From: Volvariella volvacea V23
Lineage: Eukaryota; Basidiomycota; Agaricomycetes; Agaricales; Pluteaceae
Direction of reading: 5' to 3'
DNA: 64,000 bases
Assembly: GCA_000349905.1 (NCBI GenBank)
Contig: KB722742.1
Span: forward strand, 255,097 to 319,096
Made by a program: the position numbers and the translations under genes. Positions 23,701-32,901 of the stretch are shown here, piece by piece (positions within the stretch are counted from its first letter, which is position 1; each line of letters opens with the position of its first letter). The notes beneath the pieces were generated by a model. The model saw only the letters and a list, made by a program, of their open reading frames with translations, made no database searches and had not been told where the DNA came from.

Positions 23701-25640
23701 TCACATTCGTTTCTTCGTTAAGACCTTCCTTCCCATCTTTAACTTCCCTTTGCTGATAACGCCAGAGGGTTCCTGATATCCTACGTGTGCTGCGAACGCC
23801 ACCGAGGCCACAGGCTTAGCAGCCGTATTCGACTCGAGCTTGGTCACCATAATATTCGCCTCTTCAGCATGTCTACGGAAACGACCCCGATCTGGCACCA
23901 TTGAGGTATCTTTGGACCACTTGGCCGGCTGCGTCGCAATAGCGGGGCGTGGCAGGGGAGATCGGGGTACATCTATAGAATGGTGTTGAACACCGAAAAT
24001 GTTTCGGTGTGGAGCAGGCCTCGGTGTCTCTGGGATAGCATTAAAGGCAGTCTGCATGCTAAGGGGCGCTGGCATTACCAAATGCCTTGGCCGATTGTGT
24101 GGGAGCAAGTGCGATCGACTGCTGGCATTCGTTGACCTAGTTGTTGTAGACATATTGGCGCTGCTCACATCTGTATCGATTGGCTGAACGGGGCGTTGGA
24201 GTATCTTGGTTACATCAGATTCTGTTCGCCCCTGCGGTTGATACTCTTGATCACGATGAACCATACTTTCAACGTTCGTAGAGTGCACGAGAGGACCAGC
24301 AGGCTCGGTCTTGGGCACGGGCGCTATGTGTTGTAGCCGGCGTAGCGAGTCCTCTTCTTGTGGAGAGATGAAAGATTCAAGGTGATCCAAGTTGCTAGGT
24401 TGCGAAGTGGGTGCATAATGCTCACGGCTGGTGTTCGAACGTGGAGGCACAAGTATTTCCTGATCAGGACTACCATTCCATGAGTGCTGCGAAGCATGCG
24501 TATTGACAGGCTGACGCTTTCGGCGTGGTTGCTGGACGAATACAGCTTGTGGTGGATCGGGTGGCGGTTTGACGTGCACTGCCTTGTAAGAGAGTGGAAC
24601 TCCACGAGCGGTTTGGTAGGGGAACACCCTACTATCTCCTAGCCCCTGAGGCATTGGGGTTCGTGGATATATGAGTCCATCCGTGGGGAATATTTGACCA
24701 GGTGAGACGTTCAATGGAACACCGTACAAGGGACTTCGTAGCATCAAATCATGCGCCTGAAGAACGAGGTCAGTAAGACCACCAAGTACTGCAGTAGTTA
24801 TTACCTTGCTCCTCGGCATGTATTCCGGTGTAGCCTGTGGCGGCCGTTAAATCAGTTAAGGGCCCTCGTGAAGTAGCAACAACCTACCCTGAGGCGAGCG
24901 GAGCCATTCGCAAATTTCGAGACAGCTTCGTATGGACCACCGTGGTGTAAGCGGTGACCAAGTGGATTGGTTTCATCCAACTCATCTATCATATCTAAAG
25001 CCATTGTACGGGCATGGTGACCAGAATCGGAGACCGTCTAGAACGCCTCGAATCAACCACATACTAAAAGCTGGAGTTGAAGAGAACAGCACACCTTGTG
25101 GTGTAAATCACCAACATGTATCGAGGAGGTGATCCAGGCATCCCTCTGATTTACTGCTCCTTTAGCTTCTACTTCGGTCTTTCTGCTTGGGAGAAGGGAC
25201 TCCTTATTATTACCCTTTTTGCGCCGTAGAAACGCCATAATACCCTTTGCTTTGTTTGCGCTGGATGAAGCTATCTGGGGAGGACCCGCTATGGGCTGAG
25301 GGACTGTCGTTGAATGGTTGGACGAGGCGGAAGATGAAGAACTTGAGGTTGATCCATCTACATGAGGAGAGCCAACAGAATAGGTGTTTCGTACGTCATG
25401 ACTCTTCTGACGCTCATGCACGACATTGGGGAGCTGTGATAGGTGATATTGGGTTTTGCCTTGGAATTGGTTCGGTAGCTCTTCTGGCTGCAAGTGGCCT
25501 AAGTTATTAATGGCAGCATGGTCAGGATTGGCATTGGGGTCGGAAGAAAAGGCCGGGTCATCATAAGGGTGAAATGGCTTGAAATCGGGTTGGCGAAGAT
25601 TTTGGACATTTGAGCTGCGTTGCTTGGCTGGTAATTTCAT
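23701..25640 (-). CDS. Pal1-like cell-morphology protein
   Basis: Mostly disordered protein of about 620 residues. The most conserved-looking part is NPLGHRLHHGGPYEAV (about 24925-24975), followed by MLRSPLYGVPLNVSPGQIFP; such an HHxGPY motif is how I recognise the fungal Pal1 family, membrane-associated proteins at growth sites that bind the Sla2 endocytic adaptor. Start chosen at MKLPAKQRSSNVQ (25640). The N-terminal exon is Ser-rich and includes FLRRKKGNN; the C-terminal 300 residues are rich in Pro, Arg and Ser and end VLTKKRM. Introns: about 25033-25094, about 24851-24895 and a 48-nt stop-free one at 24757-24804. Family assignment is from motif memory and moderate. Confidence 0.6.
24757..24804 (-). 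other. Stop-free 48-nt intron in the Pal1-like gene
   Basis: GTAATA...TTCAG, a multiple of three with no stop, so the long open frame reads straight through it as 16 hydrophobic residues (VITTAVLGGLTDLVLQ). Splicing joins PRSK to AHDLML. Confidence 0.55.
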
Positions 25641-26162
25641 GGGAATAAAAGTAACTATGCAGGAAAGCTCTGCCGCCGACTCAAGGACTCTCAGAGTAGG
25701 AGCTTCCGCTTGATGCTGCGGATAGGAAAGAGAGAAAGTGGTTGCAGGCAGGCTATTAGGGGGGTTAAGCGTGGGTTCTCGATAGCCAGTGCATGAGGCT
25801 GCTTTGGTGAGTAGATTCGAAGCGAAACGCGAAAAAGGGCTTACGAGATTAGTGAAATGGGATCAAGTACGGTATTTGCACGGGGCACAGGTATAAGGAC
25901 GTGGTGTGATCATTGATAGAACCCAGTCAAGCTCCTAAAGCGGACATCCGCTGGCACATGTCACAATAGACCTTAAGCTAAACCAGTTCCTGACACTCTC
26001 ATCTACCACAACGCTTCACCAATACAAGTTGTACTGTACGGGTTGAACAAAACACTCATAGCAAAAACATGCGATGATAAATACTTCTGATTATAATGCA
26101 TAAATGGACGATAATGGAACAGCGAGAGCCACGCATCAGAGCAAAAAAACAACAAGACCCGC
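25641..26162. promoter_or_regulatory. 5' region of the Pal1-like gene
   Basis: About 520 bases upstream of the Pal1-like ATG and downstream of the next minus-strand gene. No motif stands out. It should hold the Pal1-like promoter and the terminator of the gene to its right. Confidence 0.35.
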
Positions 26163-27946
26163 TCATTGGCCGGAAAACAGTCGTCTGGCCAATGAAGACT
26201 TCCCAAGCGATAATCCCTTCGTCTTGTTCTGGTCGCTAGCAAGTGTGGGGAGACGTGATGTCACTAGCCGAGGCGGTGCAGAGTTTGTCGAGTTGCCACT
26301 GTGTTTGGTAGGAGGTTTAGGCCCGCTTGAGGAGGCAGTTTTCGGGACGGCTTTGGCTACTACACGAGCTGGTCCACGCATCATTGAGGGTTGTGGTATG
26401 GGGGCCTCCTGTGCAGCGCACGCATCCGTTGGCTGGCTGGCCTTGCTGTCGATGATAGCGACGCGTCGAGGACCGAACATACCTGATATAGTGGTGCTGG
26501 GCTTATGTTGTGTTGATGAAAACGACTTGGGTAGTGTCAGTGTCCTAGTTGCCAGTTTCCGAGTCGGCGCCGTAGGCTCAGCGCTTGCGGCACCCAGTTT
26601 CTTATCCACAGCTGTGCCTCTAGGTGGCCTCACTATACGTGGCACAATATCGGGCTGTGGTAATGCGGAAGATGAGGCTGAAGATGTCCTTCGAAGTGAC
26701 GTGTACACAATAGCTGAGCTAGGTTTATTGCTTTCCGACACGGGGGCTGCGTTGCGGCAGCTCTGGACACCTTCAGACACTAGAACCCATTCCAGCGGGT
26801 AAAAAAAAAGTGATAAAAATACCACTCACAAGCTTGGCCTTCGAGAGAAGGTCGAGAAAATACAGGAAGATCTACACTTCCGGTTTGGCATTGTGCTTCT
26901 GAGGCATTAATGTCTGTAAAGTCTAAAGCATTTGAATAGTCTGATACTAAATGTTTATACACTACCATACCTTCACCTTTATCAAGAACAGAGTTTTGCA
27001 TCTTTACACGTTCTTCTTCCAAGTCGAAAGTCTCATCCACGGCCGCCAACATAGAATCCATGCCAGACACATTATCGTTCAGAAGGTCAAATGTCGTATC
27101 AGGTGAAGAGAAATGGAGTTGGAAGGAAGAGTTGAGATCAATGGACATGCGGTTGGGTCGGGTCTCTAGGTTTATTGACTCCGTGTTCGGTCTTAGAAAA
27201 CTGGAGTTCAATGCAGGCTCAGGAGAGGGTGCCCCCTGAGTGGAACTATCATCTGCTATTGAATGCGCCAATGGCCGGCCTTCGCGTTGTGAAACGGGAT
27301 CAGGTTGTTCATCTGCACGCGAAATTTTGATTTCTGGGGTGGCGGGCGGTGAGTTTCCATTTGTGGTGTCGGAGAAAGTGGTGGTATCCTGATTAATCAA
27401 AGACGAGAGGTAGGAGACCTTATCTGAGGTATGAGATCCAGTGGCATTGATAGCAGGGAAAGGAGTAGAAGGAACGAAGTGTCGTTTGTAGGTCTTGGGT
27501 TTGGGGGCTGGGGGGGCCTCGTCGCCCAAAATAAGCTCTGCAAGAGGGGTCCGGAGCATGCGAGTGGCAAATGTGGACATTGCCTTCTCCTGCGGAGATT
27601 TGGGAGAGCACGAAAACTCCATATCGCGGAAAGTCAATGTCGCATTCTCGTCTTCCTCGACCTCATCTTGATCCCCTTTAGTTTCGGGGATGGCACCGTC
27701 GGTGGCAGAGCCGACTGATATGCTAGTAGTTGGAGAGTCCCCGACGTCAACTAGACGACGTGTGGGAGCAGGAGTAACGGGCTGGGGAGTCTTATAAGTG
27801 CGGATGAATTGCGCTGCGGGTTCACCGGGGGAAGGTGAGGGGTTGGTGTTTTCCTTGTCGGAGTCGGGAGATGAGTCGGTGGATTCGTGGGATGCAAGAG
27901 GGTCGAAGAGGTCGAGTATGCTGCGTCTTGGACGGTTGTCGTTCAT
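26163..27946 (-). CDS. Unrecognised Ser/Pro-rich protein
   Basis: A protein of about 575 residues that I do not recognise. It starts MNDNRPRRSILDLFDPLASHES at 27946. The N-terminal two thirds are acidic and Ser/Thr/Pro-rich with many SP and TP sites (for example SPSPGEP, SPKSPQEK, ATPEIK) and short ordered-looking stretches such as FATRMLRTPLAELILGDE and DSMLAAVDETFDLEEER. An intron at about 26778-26832 (GTGAGT...TCTAG) joins GQA to LSEGVQSC. The C-terminal part is basic (RIVRPPRG, RKLATRTLTLPKSF) and ends SLARRLFSGQ. The composition suggests a phosphorylated, perhaps nuclear regulator, but this is inference. The gene is divergent from the Sld2 gene across 180 bp. Confidence 0.65.
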
Positions 27947-28126
27947 GTCGGTCGTGAGGTCGTGAGTAGTTCAACTGCCCCGCTCGCCGAGTTGTACCAC
28001 GAATATATTTTATTAAATTATTTGTTCTTATTGTCGCGTGATCGGTGGCGTGACCGCGTTCCGCTCACCACCTGTTCTATTACCGCTTGCGGTGCTCTGT
28101 GGCTACATCCCCCGACCTGCCTCAGC
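27947..28126. promoter_or_regulatory. Bidirectional promoter, unknown gene / SLD2
   Basis: A 180-bp gap between divergent start codons. An AT-rich patch (TATATTTTATTAAATTATTTG, about 28003-28023) lies near the middle and a run of C/G follows toward SLD2. Confidence 0.4.
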
Positions 28127-29669
28127 ATGGCGGACCTAGCGAGCCTTAGGTCACAAATCAAGGAATGGGAGCGTTCATTTAGAGATGCACACGGCAGAAA
28201 TCCGACAGTCGACGACATCAAGCAGCAACCAGGACTTGGTCTGTCTGTCACATCTACCACCCAACTACGACCAGTTCTTGACCTTGCCTTTTCATGCAGC
28301 CGATAAGTATAAACTATACAAGAAAATGTCCAAGACCGCCGTTTCTGACTCTTCAAGCACTCAGCGACCACCAACCACTCCTCCCAAACGAAACTCACCA
28401 CTTATGCCTCACAACTCTCGCATGGGAGAATTCACAGATCCCCTCAATAGCTTCAATCCATTTTCGCCCAGAAAGAAGGAGAAATATACCAAGTTCCCTC
28501 CTACCATCGTTGCCTCACCACCTCACAACACCAGCCTAGCTTCACGAAGTCCATCTTCAGTCCCTCACACCACTGGTGAATCCAGCACACACAAGCAGCC
28601 AATCCAATCAAATATCGCCGTTGACAGGGCCCGCAAGCGCCTACGCGGGGACCCCGTCTCTCCTTCTCCAAAAAAGCAGAAGTTACCCCGAGCTGATGTC
28701 ATGGAACCGCCCATTGCGAAACTCCAGATAACCCCGCTTCATAACGAGGGAGATAGCGAAGATGAAGATGGACAACCTTTCGTCGAGAACTCTCCCGTAA
28801 AACCCGCAGCGCGTGGCAAACACTTCAAGGTCTTGTTTGATGAGGACGGACCTTCCAGCAACCCAAGCACTCCGAGGTTACCCTCGTTAAAATTTAGTAC
28901 ATCCGCCGGCCTGTTTGGCAATAGCTCCAAGATGAATCTGAAAAAAGGCGTTGCTTCCGAGAGTAATCCTTTCGACATACCCCCAAACACGAGTAATGAT
29001 ACGGACGCGAGTGCCAACCCACCTTCCGCTCATGGGATTGATGTTACTCAATCCTTGCTTCAGTCGACAAACTCTTTCGCCAATAAGAAGTCACGATCAC
29101 CCCTGCAGCCTCACCCCCCCAATAGCATCGATGAACACTTCACCGCCCCCACGGGGGGGAAAAAGGTCAACCGAAATGGGCTCAACCGAGTCGTAAAAGG
29201 TATACCTAGCAATCAACACGGAGGTGACAGCGACGATGAGCACATCCCTGTAAATGATAACGTTAAAGTGGTCAATAGACCGCGTTTTGTGCGTACAGAG
29301 GTGGAGGACCAATCAATTCCTGATATGGACCCCATCCTTAATTATGCACGCCGTGGAAAGCCTCGTGGTCTCAGCCCAAGTACCAGGGATGTGGATGAAG
29401 CGCAAGAGCAAACGGTCGGAATTGACCTACCAGAAAACCTTCTGCGTGTCCTAGATCTCCAATCAAGCGAGCTTCAAACTTCTCATCCTCTAGATGAGAA
29501 AAAGATTGCTGAAGAGCTTATATATGGTAGAAGAATTGGCCATTATAATCCCACCAGGGGTGGCGAGATTTGGGAGGTCGGTGAAAGCGATGGTGTTGGG
29601 GGCTCGTCGACAGAGGGTGAGCAGGATTGGGAAGGAGAACCGATTCCATGGGCAGTCGGGGAGCTTTAA
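28127..29669 (+). CDS. SLD2: DNA replication initiation protein Sld2/Drc1
   Basis: CDK target that, once phosphorylated, binds Dpb11/Rad4 to start DNA replication; related to the N-terminus of RecQ4. The signature is at the start: LRSQIKEWERSFRDAHGR, then NPTVDDIKQQPGL joined by an intron (about 28239-28301) to ADKYKLYKKMSK. The rest is disordered and holds many CDK-type sites: PTTPPKR, FSPRKK, VSPSPKKQK, PSTPRL, SRSPLQ and LSPSTR, often with a following basic residue. A short C-terminal block ELIYGRRIGHYNPTRGGEIWEVGE may be conserved. One clear intron; about 490 residues, usual for fungal Sld2. Confidence 0.85.
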
Positions 29670-30272
29670 TCACTGTTTCCATGTCCCGGCGTTCGTATAC
29701 ATTCTTCCGGCATTGCAACCTATTCTTACTTAACTCCAGCATCTCGAACATTGCCACAGACCCTGTCAATGCATGATACCCTGTTCAGACACGTGTATGA
29801 ATTCGCGGACAATGTGGAACACATTCAATTTCAAAAGTATTGCATTTCCATGGAGGCCGTTTTTTCGTATCAGTTCATGGAATCATAGGGCTCTCCCGAG
29901 CGATGAATCTCGTTCAACCCCCTGCAAATGCCTCCACCGCCGCAGCCTCACCCTCAAGGCGTGTTGTTGCCTTATACTTACATTGATCAAGTTCAAATTT
30001 ATGTACATCAACTAGGGCATCATTCATTTGGGCTAACGCATGGCAACCTCCCTGCTGTTGCTCATCCGATGCGTGGATGCCGCGCAGCATCGACGCTTAC
30101 CTTTAAAACCCTGCCCGCGCTACAATACACCTTTTTTCGTTACTTCCACCATCGAAAGCGAAGTTCTTCGCCTTAGACGTCAACCTATCTTCAGGGAACA
30201 CCGCCTTGATACCCTCTGATCACTCAACTCGAGAGACAAGAACCTCAAGAGTAATTATCTCTTTGAAGAGAC
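29670..30272. promoter_or_regulatory. Intergenic region upstream of the F-box gene
   Basis: About 600 bases. A CACGTG core lies at 29790-29795. Only short open frames; no gene supported. Expected to hold the SLD2 terminator and the F-box gene promoter. Confidence 0.35.
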
Positions 30273-32633
30273 ATGTTTTCACTGCTTTTGCAAGACACAG
30301 AAGTCACCAAGAAGGTGCTTGAAGCTGTTTTCGATTCCCCGAATGGTAAACGCACTCTATCTCGACTCGCTCGTACCTGCCGCGAGGTTGCAGAACCCGC
30401 TCTTAATATCCTTTGGCGGGAGCTGGACTCGTTTGCTCCCCTTATTGGGCTTTTCCCAAATCATCTTTTGAAGAAGACCCGTAAGCCTGGTGTTGGCCTG
30501 GTGAGCTGTGCCACTCGTAAAAAGCTGTTCACGTCCTCTAACTTTCATTTGCAGGCCAAGGCACCTATCGAGGAAGACTGGAAAAACGTTTTGAAATACA
30601 GTGAAAAGGTTCGCTGTATTACTTACGACGAAAGTTCCAATGCTGTTACCGCCTCCGTCTTCCGCCATCTCGATGAATGCCGCCCTCGTATCCATATCCT
30701 CCCCAACCTCGTTGAATTACATTGGAAGGCTGAGACACCCGCGGGCCTGGATCGTTGCGCTATGTTCTTAGGACCTGAAATTCGTGTTATTAATATTGAG
30801 ATTGGCACGCGTTTTCCCCAACTCAATCACTTCCTTTCGGATGTCGCCTCGCGTACCACCCTTACATCCTTTTCATTCATCTCTCCCACCACTCTCCCTG
30901 CCACCTTTACGGATCTCCTTGCTAATCAGCTAAATTTGGAGAGTGTCACCCTTGTGGCGCCAGGCGCTTTGTCCTCTGGCATTGGTCGTTGGACCGGGTC
31001 GCTGCCCGGGTTGAAGAGCTTGCAGCTCGATCTTTCTGGGAGATCAGCCATTATCGCTGAAGGATTCTTCGACGAATTGCGCGCGCGCTCTGGTGATTCA
31101 ACCCCCAGTTCTGTCGGAAGAACAGACAGTGGAGTATTTTCCGATGAGGATTCTGATGACGACTTCGACTTTTCTCTACACCGCAAATCAGCTCTTCGCC
31201 TCAAGGGTGACCTTACAACTAGGGGATTTTTTACTCAACTTCGTAGGATTCACCTTACAGGATCCGCTGCAACTCTCGCAGAGTTCCTGCGACACATATC
31301 CAGCCCACTAACTCAACTGGAGTTAGTAGTTGAGGATCCCCCAGAAAACGCCGATTGGCAAGACCTATCGGCTATCATATGTGAGCGATTTGGAGAGTCG
31401 CTGCAATTCCTTCGGATAACGGGCATGAGCGCATCTCGTCTGTATGGATCTGCGTACCAACCCGAGTCATCTTCATCAAGACTTTCCCTCGAACACTTCA
31501 GATCTTTGCCACACCTCACTCGACTCGAAATCGACCTCCCAGAAACACCTATTTTCGTTGATGCTGACATTGAGAATATCTCAAAGTCTTGCCCGAATTT
31601 GGAGGTGCTGCGTCTCTGTCCATTGTCACGTTTCCCTACCTCAGGAAAGCCTCCCAGGCTGACCCTCGATTCGCTTGCAACCCTCTTTCGCAACTGTCGT
31701 CACCTACATACCCTCGCAATCGTTCTCAACGCCAAAAAGGGCAGTGCCGAAGTCCTCTCCTCTAGATCTGTATCGTCGCAGTCCTTGTTCCGTCTCCACG
31801 TCGGAAACTCCTGGATTAAGGATCCATTGCAAGCCTCGATCTTGCTTAGCCATCTCGCTCCCTACCTCGAAACGTTAAAGTGGTTCTCAGAGAAGAACCG
31901 CCCAGGTTATAATGATGCGCATGCCAGGGGCTGGCAGAGCGTATCTGAGACCTTGCCTCACCTACAACGCGTGCGCTTGATCGAGAGAGAAACATCATCA
32001 ATGTCGTCCAAAATTCCAAGGCGTCTCCTTATTGACAGAGGTATAGATGCCACCCCAAAGACAATCTCTCGCGGCATTAGCGCAGTACCCCGTACAACTG
32101 ATACCGGCATCCAGTCCACTCCAGCTCTTGTCAATCGTTCCGTTGAGGCTACGCCCACTGTTCGTTCTGCCTCCATCGATGCTACTCCATCTATCCGTCA
32201 CGTCAGCGTCCACGCTTACACGACGACTGTAGACCAAGGTGTTGACGCTCGTCCGCCCGAAAATCCCATTATCACTCAAAACCATGTGGAAAGTGAAACG
32301 TCCAATGAAGAGACCAAAAAAGCTATCACTCAAGGCCGAGTGCTTCCCCCGCTAACCCTCCTTCCTACACTCCTCAGTATTATTTCATGGGCATGGAATA
32401 TCTTTATTTCGAATATTCGTCTCCCAATCCCCTATTTCGATCTTAGATTGATCCTAGGCCGGCTCCGCACTAGGCAGACCACTGGATCTGTCGTCAATAC
32501 CATTGTTGCTAACTCTCAACCCCTCGCACCGATTGTTCCCCCCAGCGTCACTGGTCGTCCCAACGTGGCTGCTGTCTCTACGCCAGAACCCCCCGAAAAC
32601 ATTCCCTTAGAACCCCTTGAAGTCCGTCAATAG
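30273..32633 (+). CDS. F-box/leucine-rich protein with 11-residue repeats and hydrophobic tail segment
   Basis: Protein of about 770 residues resembling the abundant mushroom F-box proteins. The N-terminus has an F-box-like helix set (VLEAVFDSPNGKRTLSRLARTC, EPALNILWREL). Leucine-rich stretches follow (LPNLVELHW, LTSFSF, LPGLKSLQLDL, FTQLRRIHLTGS, LPHLTRLEIDLPE, CPNLEVLRLCP), so it likely recruits substrates to an SCF ubiquitin ligase. After that come seven tandem 11-residue units (32025-32255) and a strongly hydrophobic stretch LTLLPTLLSIISWAWNIFI (about 32357-32413) that could span a membrane. The single open frame hides a 54-nt intron at 30501-30554: its removal joins RKPGVGL to AKAPIEEDW. 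SCF membership is inferred from fold type only. Confidence 0.75.
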   Translation: MFSLLLQDTEVTKKVLEAVFDSPNGKRTLSRLARTCREVAEPALNILWRELDSFAPLIGLFPNHLLKKTRKPGVGLVSCATRKKLFTSSNFHLQAKAPIEEDWKNVLKYSEKVRCITYDESSNAVTASVFRHLDECRPRIHILPNLVELHWKAETPAGLDRCAMFLGPEIRVINIEIGTRFPQLNHFLSDVASRTTLTSFSFISPTTLPATFTDLLANQLNLESVTLVAPGALSSGIGRWTGSLPGLKSLQLDLSGRSAIIAEGFFDELRARSGDSTPSSVGRTDSGVFSDEDSDDDFDFSLHRKSALRLKGDLTTRGFFTQLRRIHLTGSAATLAEFLRHISSPLTQLELVVEDPPENADWQDLSAIICERFGESLQFLRITGMSASRLYGSAYQPESSSSRLSLEHFRSLPHLTRLEIDLPETPIFVDADIENISKSCPNLEVLRLCPLSRFPTSGKPPRLTLDSLATLFRNCRHLHTLAIVLNAKKGSAEVLSSRSVSSQSLFRLHVGNSWIKDPLQASILLSHLAPYLETLKWFSEKNRPGYNDAHARGWQSVSETLPHLQRVRLIERETSSMSSKIPRRLLIDRGIDATPKTISRGISAVPRTTDTGIQSTPALVNRSVEATPTVRSASIDATPSIRHVSVHAYTTTVDQGVDARPPENPIITQNHVESETSNEETKKAITQGRVLPPLTLLPTLLSIISWAWNIFISNIRLPIPYFDLRLILGRLRTRQTTGSVVNTIVANSQPLAPIVPPSVTGRPNVAAVSTPEPPENIPLEPLEVRQ
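30501..30554 (+). other. Stop-free 54-nt intron in the F-box gene
   Basis: GTGAGC...TTGCAG with good donor and pyrimidine-rich acceptor; 54 nt, no stop in frame. If retained it adds 18 residues to the protein. Confidence 0.65.
32025..32255 (+). repeat. Seven tandem 33-nt (11-residue) repeats
   Basis: Residue units LLIDRGIDATP, KTISRGISAVP, RTTDTGIQSTP, ALVNRSVEATP, TVRSASIDATP, SIRHVSVHAYT and TTVDQGVDARP. The pattern is a small-aliphatic pair at positions 7-8 and usually Thr-Pro or Pro at the end. DNA copies have diverged strongly while the protein pattern remains. Confidence 0.8.
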
Positions 32634-32901
32634 CTACTCTCATTATGCATAGTTATGTTGCTTATGACCTATGTTCCTTTGTTCTCGCATATTAGGACTG
32701 TACTCACCATTCGCATGTCAAACCTCATGATGTTACATATGCACCCCTTAATGACACTGTATTTCTGAACCCCTTCTGGATGCAAAAGAAATTTGGTGTG
32801 AACTCTATTCTTGGGCAGGAACGACGCTCTGCTACCCTGCAAATAAGCCCCAACAACACCACGACGCGTCATTACCTCGAAATAACCCGTCTACATACAC
32901 A
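32634..32901. promoter_or_regulatory. Intergenic region upstream of RPN5
   Basis: 268 bases with no gene. No distinct box recognised; the 60 bases before the ATG are A/C-rich (CCAACAACACCACGACG), a common leader composition. Confidence 0.35.

Noticed and set aside
26104..26802. 232-codon plus-strand open frame
   Set aside because: It lies opposite a spliced minus-strand gene with coherent composition; it has no domain and is a mirror of Ser/Pro-rich codons.
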